From: Hyaloscypha bicolor E
Lineage: Eukaryota > Ascomycota > Leotiomycetes > Helotiales > Hyaloscyphaceae
NCBI RefSeq assembly: GCF_002865645.1
Contig: NW_020194560.1
Span: 186,001 to 250,000, forward strand
Length of the DNA stretch: 64,000 bases
Direction: 5' to 3'
This document shows, one piece after another, positions 22,682 through 32,700 of this stretch (position 1 is the first letter of the stretch; every line of letters starts with the position of its first letter). Below the pieces are notes generated by a model, which was not told where the DNA came from, did not search any database, and worked only from the letters and a program-made list of their open reading frames with translations. A program made the position numbers and the translations under genes.

Positions 22682-23161
22682 ATGGCTTCAGGAAACGGCC
22701 CATCCAGCCCAGAAAACGCAGCAGTACTCTCAACAAGATTATCACTCAAGAGTGAGTCTTTTCCATCGCTTGCCAGGCTGCGTCCCTATCACTGGCTTTC
22801 GTTCCAGCTTCTGCCATCCTCAAACCGTCCCTAGTGAGCTTGCAACCCCAAATCCACCTCGAGATCTTGAATCACCTCAACTCTGTATCTGCAGCATGCT
22901 CGGTAAGCTCTTACCAGGAAGCAATTCTACACCATTATCGAATCTGTCTACCCTAAACTACTACTTCCGACTCCACTTAACACCAATACGCCAAGACTGT
23001 ACAACCTTCCGCCCACGCGCTTGCTGCCAACTTTAATGCAGCCTCTGGTCTATACTCCTTCGTTGGCTGCAAGTTTATCACAAGAGAGAGTAACGATGAG
23101 CTGTGGGAGGAGTCCGGAAAAGACAGCAGAACGCCGTGTCCTAGAATGGCTTGAACATTAG
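22682..23161 (+). pseudogene. F-box array copy 12, frameshifted
   Basis: ATG 22,682, a first exon of 23 codons, and a phase-1 intron at 22,752-22,834 (GTGAGT...CCCTAG) lead to an F-box beginning LQPQIHLEILNHLNSVSAAC. Directly after AAC the frame is disturbed, and the family block resumes in another frame as KQFYTIIESVYP. It continues to TAG 23,161 with no further recognisable motif. At least one indel sits between 22,897 and 22,925. Confidence 0.55.
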
Positions 23162-24374
23162 CATGGCAGGGATAGTACCCGCGTACCCTATCATCGAGCA
23201 CCTAACTTATCGATTGAGGTCTCGATGAGACACTCTATGAGTTGCCACAGGACATAATGTGAGCTTTGGGAAGTGCATAGCAGCATCACTCAATTTGCGG
23301 CTGAGCAGCTATATCGCACATGAGACTTGAAGCAACAGTGGAACGGCAGCTGAAATGACTTTCTTCGTTCCAAATTTAACACTAGTTTCAATGCTCACTT
23401 ACCCATCTTTATTCTTTATTTCAACTTTAAATCATTCCTCGAATATACTGGGATGTTCCTTTCAAGGATTCATGTCTCAACCTGGTTTTCCCAGAACCCA
23501 CAGGCTTCTCAATGCGTTTCTTGTATTAAACCTCGACTGCGTCTCTTTAAGTAGGATTCTCTTCTAAGCATTCCCAACCTCACCATCCCCACCCACAACT
23601 TCTGTCTCAAGCCAGAATTGTGATCCCAAAGAGCAACCAAATAGTCCAGACGGCATTTCGATGATTCCGAGAACAAAACCCGCCACTCCGCCCCCTTTCC
23701 AATGCTAATCTGTTCAAAATCTCGCATCCCAAAAGCCTCCATCCTCACCCTCTCAATAGAGATCCAAATCCAAATCCTCCGGCCCTGAAGCCCACCAATA
23801 TGCACTTCTACGCCATGTCCAAAGACCTACATAAAGACAAATTTCCTAACAGACTCTGAGAGCATCCCCCCCCAACCCCCCCCCCCCCAATTCCATTCCC
23901 TCAATCTTACGAAACCCTGTACCAGCCCCTTGGTTAATGAACGTACCAAGTTCGAAGGCTTCTATGCTGGGGATTGAGTCTAGGCGCCTCTGGACTTGTG
24001 ACGAGGCAGAGATATAATGAGCTCGCTAGAGGAGAAATATCACAGGGGCAGACGTGAATGCAAGAGGGACAGCGTTTAGGGATGGAAGAAGATGAGTTTA
24101 GGTGTTGGAGCGGAGGTCGTATTGAGGAGCAAGCTAAGAGACCGGTTGCGTGGATGAACTATGAATTGATGCAGCATTTGTTGAGATACTGGAGAAACGA
24201 AGAAAATATGTGTGTTATGGGAGAGCAAATGCAGCCTTCAAATATGCAGAGGTGAATTGACATACAGTGCCCAAAACGTGACCGTTTTCATTCGATAGCC
24301 CCTGACCCTTGCCTACTTTCAACCTTTCAACGCCGAGTTTTCGTAACCCGTCAGCGTCCAACAACAACAAAAAG
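23162..24374. other. Spacer with C-run; no clear gene
   Basis: C homopolymer runs lie at 23,866-23,889. A frame at 24,058-24,255 contains HLLRYWRNEENMCVM, faintly like the family's tail motif, so a decayed copy is possible here. Nothing firmer. Confidence 0.3.
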
Positions 24375-24911
24375 ATGGCAGACAATCAACCTTGGGTTGC
24401 TGAGCAAGGCAAACTTGATTCTCAGGCTGTTCATGAGCATTCTGCTCGCACCAGCAATGACGTTGGCCAGGCTACATCCGCTGTTGGTGAGATCACCTTT
24501 CTTTCACTTCTAACGCCTTCTCCTGATATAATCTCAGCGTAACAGGTCACTTCCTCCTCAATTACCACACTCAACCAGCCTCTAACTCTCACCAATCTTC
24601 CTGCCGACATCCACTTTGCGATTTTCAAGAACCTCCACATCGTCCATGCAACCTGCCTAGGTCTTACGAACACGACCTTCTATGCAGTCCTCAAAGCTAT
24701 CTACCCGGGCAAGATCTCGATTGATCCGTACGCTTACAAGTACAGCTGGGCGAAAGTAGGCCTGCTAGGAAACTTGATCTCGCAGTGGATGCGTCCGCGG
24801 ATGCTTTGGGACGGCTTCGTTTTTGTGACGCCCGAGCGGTACAAGGAATTGGAAGACCGAGACTATGATCTCAGTTTGCAAGCACAGTTTGAGGAAATGT
24901 GCAAATGGTAG
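24375..24911 (+). pseudogene. F-box array copy 13, stop at exon junction
   Basis: First exon 24,375-24,486 (37 codons), then a canonical 51-nt phase-1 intron (GTGAGA donor, CTAAC branch, CTCAG acceptor at 24,537). Spliced this way, as in the paralogues, the second exon begins with one codon and then TAA at 24,540-24,542. After that the frame is open to TAG 24,911, with F-box LPADIHFAIFKNLH, CLGLTNTTFYAVL and tail LISQWMRP...FVTPERYKELE. A C-to-T change (CAA to TAA) would explain the stop. A non-standard donor 3 nt upstream of a phase-0 acceptor could rescue it but is weak. Confidence 0.5.
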
Positions 24912-25870
24912 TCTTAGATTGTAGAAGATGTAGAGCGGCAGAGTTCAGACTGAGCTCGTGGATTGAAAGAACGATAGGATTCATAACGCCACTTTTTGAG
25001 AGCTGATCAGGAAGCAATGCAGGGAGCTGTGAGGAACCTTGGGAAAGTAAGATTACAATAACTTCCTAAATGCACAAGCAGTTCAAGTACACGATTTCCT
25101 GCTAGTTTGCTGTTTGTTTGTGATTATGAAAGCAGAAGCAAGAGAGTTCCTTCTATATGAAGATATAGTTGAAGTTTGATCTTATAATCATTTAGCACAT
25201 GGCTGCCAAGAACCCTATCCCGGGATGCGAACTCTGGCTTATGAGAATAGATAAACAAATTCAGTCCCCTCCTTCATACGAAGCAGACAGGCTGCAAATC
25301 TTCTTTCTTTGCTTATATGCCTCAATGATATTAGGGAAAGATGTGTCTTCAACTTAACCTGGAATCAAATACCGCATTCTAGGATATTCTTCATCTTGAC
25401 TTGAAGTCAATCTTCTAATAAATTTAATTGCATTTATTACAAGTATTGCAAAATTTGTGTGGCTCGACTTGCGCCCGGATTCGTGATATAAATGCTTACC
25501 TGGGGCTCACAACCCGAAATCCATCTCTTCAAAACATCAGCAAGCGACAACACTTCCACTGAACGACGCAGGCATCCCTGCCCTCCCCAACATCGTTTGA
25601 TTGAGAGCCGTCAAAGCGAAACGAAACCTTCTAACAACCATCAACTCCAACTACCCAGAAAGATGCGGCCATCACTAAGTTATTCTTTCTTTTCTTTTCT
25701 TTTCTTTTCTTTTCTTTCCTTCCCTTCCAGCAGGCATAGAAGCAAGAAGCCGACCGATTCGACTGCCGCTGCAGAGCAAGTTGATAGCGTCGAAACCCAA
25801 GGTTGCTTTCTCTCAGAGCGAGTGTTTCTACCAGACCCCACGAAATTTCATAGCAGATGCTCCTTCCAAA
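24912..25870. other. Spacer with (TTTCT)n microsatellite
   Basis: Pyrimidine repeat at 25,683-25,722. The plus frame 25,492-25,870 stays open but has no family similarity; it probably reflects 5' UTR composition. Confidence 0.4.
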
Positions 25871-26391
25871 ATGGTATTGGTCATTGTCAAATTAGAGTCA
25901 TTCAATGTCACCAAAACAGAATGTTCGTTTTTCTTTTCTACTTCCCCACTTTCCAGTACACGCTTACGAGAATACTAGATACCTCACACACGAGTACTTC
26001 AACTTCCTTCCTCAAGAACCTCCCCCCCGAACTCCACCCCCATGTTTTCAAGTTTTGCGACAATCCTGGAGCAGCTTGTTTGGGCTCAACATGCAAGAAG
26101 CTATATACAGCCTAACAATTTCCAAGATCTCGCCTCCCGCCTGTGCCTTTATACGCCTGGGCCCGGGTTGATGGCTACGAATTCAAGGGCAAGAAGATCA
26201 TCAGTTTAGGTAACCTGTTGTGCGCTTGGGCTCGCAAAGATGATGAACTATTCTATTGGCATGGTAAGAATAGATGGGTCACTATATCTTGGTGGGAAGA
26301 GTTTGAGAGGACTAATTGTGAGAGGCTGAGGGCTAGGCAAAGAGAAATCGTTGGACATGGAAAGGGATATCATGGATGTGAATTACAGTAG
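25871..26391 (+). pseudogene. F-box array copy 14, single in-frame stop
   Basis: The best reading starts at ATG 25,871, which runs straight into a GTATTG donor, and resumes at 25,957 after TTCCAG. The F-box follows (LPPELHPHVFKF, CLGSTCKKLYTA), then TAA at 26,113-26,115. The same frame is open beyond the stop to TAG 26,391 and holds the tail LGNLLCAWARKDDELFYW. That tail is closely matched by copies 15 and 16. As in copy 6, the stop falls right after the F-box, leaving an F-box-only peptide of about 53 residues. The start is less certain, because the frame stays open far upstream. Confidence 0.55.
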
Positions 26392-26705
26392 GTAAATCAG
26401 TAGAAAAGATTAGTTATGGCCTTTTGAACACTTTCACTGCAAATTAAGTGCCCCTTTCTTTCCCTCCCGCTTTGCCAGATGCTTGCAAGTGTTTCTTGAG
26501 TTGAAAGGAGGGAGCTAAGCGTCGGTGAATAAAATGACACAATCCCCGTTCAGCTTCCAACCTCTTTCGCCTTTCTCCTCGCACAGTTTTCAACTCTACC
26601 TGACACCACGTATTATGCTTCAACAAGCACAACTTCTTTGAAAAGCAGTACCCTTACAAAAGAGCTTTAAAGCAAGAAAATCAGCAGTCCCAGCCCTTCG
26701 TCAAT

Positions 26706-27918
26706 ATGTCAGCTGCAAAATACTTCCCTGTTGAGCAGCAGGACACTACAGGAGGCATGGTTCAAGGTAAGCTTACTCTACCGTTCACTTTTCCTTTATC
26801 CTAATAGCTTTCCCTTCTACTGCTTGCTCTATCCCCTTATTTTTTTTATCTATTTGGGATCCCAGGAATCGTTGATTAACGCCGCAACGTCACCGCTTCA
26901 ACTCACTTCCTAGTGACATCACTTGGGTTTTCCTCCCTTTTTTCTACTATTTCAACCGTTCGGGTTCACTTTTGATAACAAGAAGCTATTATTCTCCATT
27001 TCCGGGGTTCTGTCGCTGCTCTAGTTTAGCTGGTTTTACTTTGTACACTCCCTATTTCGCTCTAATACTTTGGAGCAAAGAAGTACAATAACAGATAACT
27101 TTCTTTAGTCTGAAATTTGCCCCTTTCGCTCTGCTAGATGGGAGTGAAGCATAGAACAACATAATAACTTCCTTTGGTTTGATTCTTGCCCCTTTCACAT
27201 CTATAGTTGGGAGCGAAGGAACACAACATCACGATAATTTCCTTTGGTCTAAGCTTTGCCGCTTTTGCTTTAACACTTTGAAGCAAAGCTGGCTCGGTCT
27301 TTACAACTTGAGATGGCACTTAATTGCCAACTTTTCATTTTCTGAAGACCACTTCTCGTTGTTTAAGGACAAAGCCAGAAAGATGGGAGTGAAGCCAGAC
27401 CAACAATACAGTTACTTTTCCGGCTCCAATAGTTGGGAGCGAAGCTACACAACAGACACTATAAGTTTCTTCGCTCTAATCTCTCAAAGCTTCCTATTTA
27501 GACAGAAACTAACAAATTGGCAGAAAACCTACCAAATACCACTTGCAAGTCTTTATCCTCCCTCCCTCCGGAGCTGAAGATGAAGATCTTCAAAGAAGCC
27601 GACTTCGTCTCGCGGGTTTGTCTCGCTCTCACCGCCAAAACCTTCTACGCCACCTACGAGAAGACCTTTGGAAGTATGCCGGAGCAACCTGTTGCTTTGC
27701 GCGAAAGAGTCGAATGGTGGGAGGACGGAACAAAGTACAGGACATGTTTGGGTGTCCTGCTGTGCAGCTGGGCTTCTACAGAGAGAGAGTTGTGGTACTG
27801 GTGGTACGGAGATAGGTGGATGACCGCGGCAAAGTGGATAGAAGTTGTCAATTTGTGCAAGATAACAAGACTCTACCCTTGGGCTGTTTACAGGACATTG
27901 GAAGGCATGAAGGGATAG
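26706..27918 (+). CDS. F-box protein, array copy 15 (757-nt intron)
   Basis: Exon 1 at 26,706-26,766 (MSAAKYFPVEQQ..., ending G) is followed by a perfect GTAAGC donor. Exon 2 at 27,524-27,918 follows a CTAAC branch and GGCAG acceptor and restores the frame in phase 1, exactly as in the paralogues. The product is about 151 residues. The F-box is at about 33-66 (LPPELKMKIFKEAD, CLALTAKTFYATY), then the tail LGVLLCSWASTERELWYWW. The intron is about twelve times longer than in the other copies and carries a minisatellite. Exon 2 has no ATG before the F-box, which supports the distant first exon. Splicing over this length is an inference. Confidence 0.65.
27071..27480 (+). repeat. Roughly 69-bp minisatellite in an intron
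   Basis: Units begin TGGGAGYGAAG at 27,139, 27,208, 27,384 and 27,432, with an earlier variant at 27,071. Between them runs a shared pattern, ACAACAT..TAATTTCCTTTGGT...TTGCCCCTTT. Three units (27,071, 27,139, 27,208) are about 69 bp apart; later ones are shortened or diverged. Confidence 0.6.
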
Positions 27919-28383
27919 AACAGACACGGGGCGAGCTTGTCATCTGCATGAGAGACTACCACTTAAGGGAAGTCTGAGGGAAACATTCCACTGGATTTGG
28001 GCCATTGAGATCATTGGAGGAAGTTCAACAAGGAACCGCCAGTGGCTGGGCCATACCTGGGTGGTTTGTTTCAGACTTTAGATAGAGAGGGAGTTGCAAC
28101 TTGCTTGGGAATTTATGCATTGATGGGGAAACTGAGCTTTGGGAAACATTTCGCTTGTATTCATGGTCCCAAAAGAAGAGCTCCTATGACATGAGAAAGT
28201 GAATGCCCGTGGCGTGATTTATCTACAGCCGATGACTCATTGAAGCAGTATTTTCGCCCACTACAAGCTGCACCAGAGGCATAAAACAATCGCTTCCAGC
28301 AATCAAAGAAAACTTTTCATCAGCAAACTGACAGCTGCCGTGCTCCCTTTTGCACGGCCGTCTAACTAATTGCGACCGTCAAT
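27919..28383. other. Spacer/promoter of copy 16
   Basis: No gene recognised. CAAT-like and CT-rich sequence lies within 120 bp of ATG 28,384. Confidence 0.35.
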
Positions 28384-28944
28384 ATGACCGAGAACCATCC
28401 GACCCTTTTGGCCGCAATGGAGGGACAAGCACCTGGCTCGCAAGACACCTTAGTCACTTCCTCCTCGGAGCAAAGTGAGAAAGCTCTTGAGTGCGGTACG
28501 CCATCCCTTGCCTCAATTCAGGCACTAACCTTAAACCATGACGAGTGCGAAGCTGACAACAGCCCAGCTGATCCTACACTTACCACCATCCCTCCCGAGC
28601 TCCACGTTCACCTTTTCAAGTTTCTCGATCCCATTACCGCCACTTGCCTTGCTCTTACTTGCAAGAAGATCTATCAAGTCTATCAAGCAGTTGATCTTTC
28701 GGATGGTATCAAGCCAGTCCCCTTGCACAAGATGCTCTCCGAAACGTACCATTCCAAGCGACCCGGCGACTCCACAGTCATTCGATTGGGCGACTTGTTA
28801 TGCGTTTGGGCTGGGAAAGGCAGAGCCTTGGTTTATTGGCCCAATGGCAGAAAGTGGGTTTTGGCGGAAAAGGGTCAAGAATTGAAGGAACAGGGACAAT
28901 TCTATATCCCAGTACGCGTTATTGCATGTTGCGGTCCTTGGTGA
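28384..28944 (+). CDS. F-box protein, array copy 16
   Basis: Single open frame of 186 residues from ATG 28,384. A polar, Ser/Glu-rich N-terminus of about 65 residues leads to a canonical F-box at about 68-101 (IPPELHVHLFKFLD, CLALTCKKIYQVYQ). The tail has LGDLLCVWAGKGRALVYW at about 132-150, shared with copies 14 and 15. No intron is seen, so this copy has either lost the phase-1 intron or retained a read-through frame. It closes the array; the next gene is on the opposite strand. Probable Skp1-binding adaptor, target unknown. Confidence 0.75.
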   Translation: MTENHPTLLAAMEGQAPGSQDTLVTSSSEQSEKALECGTPSLASIQALTLNHDECEADNSPADPTLTTIPPELHVHLFKFLDPITATCLALTCKKIYQVYQAVDLSDGIKPVPLHKMLSETYHSKRPGDSTVIRLGDLLCVWAGKGRALVYWPNGRKWVLAEKGQELKEQGQFYIPVRVIACCGPW

Positions 28945-29260
28945 GGGAACCTGGCGGAATGACGCGCTAAGTCACATTGGTCGTTATGGGCTTGGTACAC
29001 ACTCAGCGCTTTTAAGGACTGCTTAAGGAACGTAGGAGCATAGCACTCTCGAGTTGGTGGCGCACAATGCTCTTTATGCATTTGGAAGCAAAATACGTAG
29101 TCTTTCCTGGGTAGGGGAAATAACAAACGATCTTCTTCACAACCATGCAAGTAATGTATAGATTTCCTATTGAGAATTTCAAATGTTTTCCAAGGTCTTG
29201 TTTTCTAAAATTATGTACCAGCTCAGCCCGTGAATAGCCCGAGTAAGCAACCAAGAACCA
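28945..29260. other. Spacer between convergent genes
   Basis: Separates the last F-box gene from the minus-strand membrane protein. No features recognised. Confidence 0.35.
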
Positions 29261-30657
29261 TCAACCAATATTGACCGAAGCATCCACCTTAACCTCCTCT
29301 CCGAAATTCTTTCCCACGTCTGTTGGAGACGCCCGTTCTATATCAAGCGAAGCATCGTTTTGTTCCCCCATCTTCCAAGATTCGAACGTTGACAACCAGG
29401 GGAGCAAAGCAACTAGATATCTGTGGTGCCAAGGTCCAAGAAAAGTTGGCAAACTCTCCTCCTCCAATGCGAATATGGGCACATCACGGGGTTGTCTCGA
29501 AGGAGACAGGATCTTGAGAAAGGCGAGGCCGAGTCCATACCCGTTCCGCAGCGACGGCTTTGTCATTGTTTCGTGGCGCGCAAAGCGCTCATTGTTATTC
29601 TTCGAAGCTTCCTTGACGCGATCTCTTCCCTCGGCGTATATCAACCACAATACTCTGATAAAGCTGAGTCCGCCGATGAGTAGAGGCAGTAATTGGGATG
29701 GAAACCGAATCCCACCATCCTGTGCGATCGTGCGTCGCATGTGGTTTTTGTTGAGAGTCATCTCGACCATGAGGAGGCAGAAGAGGATCCAGAAGAGGTT
29801 GAATATGCGGAAAATTTTAAACAGCAATTTTAGTCTGCCAACATGCATTAGTTCGAGCCCGTCGTGGATATAGAAGAAAATATCACGAACTCCGAGGCGC
29901 TGAACCCAGTTTCAAAGACCAGCTTTTCTCTCAGTCCGGTCCGGAATACCTTGGCAATGACGGCGAAGATTGCCGCGACGAGCATAGTGCAGTAATATAT
30001 TGAGCAACACATTGTGATGACAATGTAAAACTTGTCGATACCACCACGGACCAGTAGGTATGCGAAGAACCAAGTGAAAATCTTTTGACATTCTGGATTG
30101 TCAGAAGTAATCAGTCCATCCCTCACACCTTCCCACCAAAACCACGTTCCATAAATACTGATAGCGGCAGTCAACAAAAGCCTGCAATGCGTACCCCATC
30201 CTCCAAACCGCTTGATAGCAGCGGGACCCTCCTTCTCGTAATACGAAGTCCTGTAGCCCCAGATGCTGAAACTACTAAATAAGAATCCCGAGCTTAGCTG
30301 CATGATAATAAGGGCATCGATCTGCTGGATCTGCCTAAGATGCGTGCCATTGAAGAGACTTGCGATGAGAGCTAGGAGGAATATGGAGTTTGTGTCCAGA
30401 GAGCCTGCGATCTCCGATGGCAGTAACAGGTTGGCAAAGTAAGAACTAAGCCAGGAGAAGTAAACACCCAGTCTAACTCCGAAGCCGTAGTAATCATTGC
30501 TGAAGTCGGTGGTGCAGTCCAGAGGGCCTGGGTCGGCTGAGGTGACATTGCGCTGCAATATCCTAAATGCAGTCGAAGTTGAAGAGGCTTCAACAGAGAC
30601 GAAGCTGGAGGCGAGAAGGAGGTAACAAAAGACGTTCATATGTCGACAGAGTCCCAT
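29261..30657 (-). CDS. Polytopic membrane protein of unknown function
   Basis: Two exons, complement of 29,261-29,834 and 29,891-30,657, about 446 residues. The junction uses a GTTCGT donor, a CTAAT branch and a GGCAG acceptor in phase 2. The N-terminus is a signal peptide-like segment (CYLLLASSFVSVEASS). The sequence YGFGVRLGVYFSWLSSYFAN follows, a block I associate with an uncharacterised family common in filamentous ascomycetes. At least six further hydrophobic segments extend into exon 2. The C-terminal 100 residues are soluble and polar. Candidate plasma-membrane or secretory-pathway protein; no catalytic motif or known transporter signature is visible. The donor is unusual, so the exact junction may shift by a few bases. 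Confidence 0.65.
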
Positions 30658-31499
30658 CTTTGAGGCAGCAATGAAAAGAGTTTATGCAAGCAGTACAGTT
30701 TCAAGTTTGCAGGCCAGATGCAGATTGAGGCGCTCAGCGGGCCTTAATATATGGACCCTTCAGCCATGTCAATAAACTTCTGTGGCACAGAAATGTGGGG
30801 AAGGCGACTCACATATAGCTGAGAGGACATGGAAAGGCTGTTCGACATGTTTTTCGCCGTTTTTCGACGCCCATTACTGCTCGACCGCGTTCGTTCAGCC
30901 TGCAGATCAACGCCAGGTGTAGACCACCAGGACAGGAAAATGACAACCCCAAGAATTTCCAACAAATCGCGAGGCTCGTTGACTCGGCTGCCACTTTTCG
31001 CCAGCAAGATGTGCATGGGGGGTCGAGGTTCATTGGCAGAGGTTCCAGCACACCCCTGGAGTGGAAGTTTACCTGCAGCGACCCCTGTTTTCAGCTCGGC
31101 CTCAAAGACCGGGCTGCATGTTCGAGAGCGCAGCAGCCTGGCTAGCTTCCGGCCTGAATTTCTCCAAAACACATACGAAGGCGACGGGCGTTGAAAATCG
31201 TCCATCTACAGAGTGCGCGCGAGAACACCAGAACCGCCTTGTGCGGAAAGTCGCACCAATGCCTAATATAAAACCCAAAACTTTCTATAAGAGTTTTATA
31301 TAATAGAAAAATAGCACGTTAATCTTTTCCAAGCATTTTATAACAATTAAATTTGGGGAGAAATTGCGAGACATTTTTAACCGCACCGCCCCTGAACTTC
31401 CAAAATCCTCGCTTAGCGAGTTCAACGATTTTAATGCCGGCCGCCTTCGTAGTCTCTCCGAAGAGCGATTCATACGACCAAGTTCGAACTTCGTCTCTT
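30658..31499. other. Spacer with no recognised gene
   Basis: Open frames on both strands at 30,744-31,205 show no family resemblance. Possibly promoter for the membrane protein plus decayed repeat DNA. Confidence 0.35.
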
Positions 31500-31890
31500 G
31501 AGTCTTAACGTGTATTGCCGACGGAGTGGAGGTCACAGGCTCATCAAAGGGTATTCCAATATCCGAACTACCGCAACTCTGTTCCCTGTCATATGCATGG
31601 GGAACCAAACCACCAATTTCTTCGCTCATTTGTGACTTTGCACGTCTGGCAGTTACAGTGCACCTGCTTTCAGAAATCCAGCGAGTGGGCCGCTGCGACC
31701 CAACACCATGGATCTGGATCGATGCTATCTGCATCAATCAGATGAATGATGAGGAGATAGCCGGTCAGGTCCGTTTATGGCTAAGATATACTCCCTTGCA
31801 ATATATGTAATAGTATGGCTTGGTGAGGCTACGAAAGAAATGAGCATGGGTACCTCCCTCAAGCAGCTCTGAAAGTTCTATTTCGGCCGA
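31500..31890 (+). pseudogene. HET domain fragment
   Basis: The frame at 31,526-31,810 carries the HET signature in order: SLSYAWGT, a middle segment with LAVTVHLLSEIQRV, PWIWIDAICINQMNDEE and GQVRLW. After a stop at 31,808-31,810 another frame continues with VIVWLGEATKEMSMG, the next HET block, so there is a frameshift. No start codon context and no C-terminal half are present. HET domains trigger cell death in heterokaryon incompatibility; this copy is a broken remnant. It lies tail-to-tail with the NACHT pseudogene. Confidence 0.7.
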
Positions 31891-31985
31891 CTCGTCATCA
31901 ACAACCTGACTCAGTTTGGTCGACAGGTAGCTAAATCATTGAGTCGGGCGAGAAAAACCATCCTTCTCAATAGGCTCCATCCCGT

Positions 31986-32700
31986 CTAGAGCGCCAACGA
32001 CACAGTAAGATTTCTCGATGAATGAGAGTAAAAGGAAGAGAAGTTCCCAAGGACGCTCATCAGACAAATGGTTGAACTCACATTCCAACATGGCCTGAGG
32101 TATGCCGGAAGCATCAAGCTGTGGGGTAGTAGCCGGGCGAACCAGTCCCGGATCAAAGACTTCGGTCTCCGATTTTCGGTAAGAATGTATCGGAAGAGGA
32201 AGAAGAAGAAGAAGAGGAGGAAGAAGAAGAAGAAGAAGAAGAAGAAGAAGAAGAAGAAGAAGAAGAAGAAGAAGAAGAAGAAGAAGAAGAAGAAGAAGAA
32301 GAAGAAGAAGAAGAAGAAGAAGAAGAAGAAGAAGAAGAAGAAGAAGAAGAAGAAGAAGAAGAAGAAGAAGAAGAAGAAGAAGAAGAAGAATAGCAAAGGG
32401 ACACCTTTCTGCGATCTGACTTGCTCGGCCAGCCGTGCAGTCAGGACCGATTTACCAGCTCCTAGAACCCCTTTAATCCAAAGGCATCCATGATCGGGCG
32501 AAATATGCCACTGCTTAAAGTTTCCGGTATCTCAATTCAGAATCCCGTCTGCGAAACTTGCGACAATAGGTGGCGGCGAAACTTGCTGGACTCTACCATG
32601 TAGTCGGTTGGCTGAAGCCATTTTTGAACCTTTCCCACAGCTGCTGACCCAGGCTGGCTTCCTGGCTATTCATGATGTCGAAGTCTTCCGACTGGGAGTT
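31986..32700 (-). pseudogene. NACHT NTPase pseudogene with poly-Phe expansion
   Basis: On the minus strand one frame reads FKQWHISPDHGCLWIKGVL, then GAGKSVLTARLAEQVRS. GAGKS at 32,448-32,462 is a Walker A (P-loop) of the fungal NACHT type. After GVPLL comes a run of about 57 Phe codons, then LFRYILTENRRPKSLIRDWFARLL, and the frame ends at 31,986. Upstream the expected ELRYRKL block is present in another frame (about 32,526-32,545), followed by a stop in the P-loop frame, so there is a frameshift. NACHT proteins are NLR-like signalling ATPases of fungal allorecognition. No N-terminal effector or C-terminal repeat domain is recognisable here. Confidence 0.65.
32193..32390. repeat. (AAG)n microsatellite, 57 perfect units
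   Basis: Perfect AAG repeat from 32,220 to 32,390 with an imperfect AAG/AGG lead-in from 32,193. In the NACHT reading frame on the minus strand it is TTC, encoding Phe. Confidence 0.95.

Noticed and set aside
29261..29873. Plus-strand frames opposite the membrane protein
   Set aside because: Shadows of the minus-strand gene, which has coherent hydrophobic segments and a splice.
32153..32404. Poly-Ser and poly-Lys frames across the AAG tract
   Set aside because: Other-frame readings of the microsatellite. Only the Phe frame connects to recognisable NACHT sequence on both sides.
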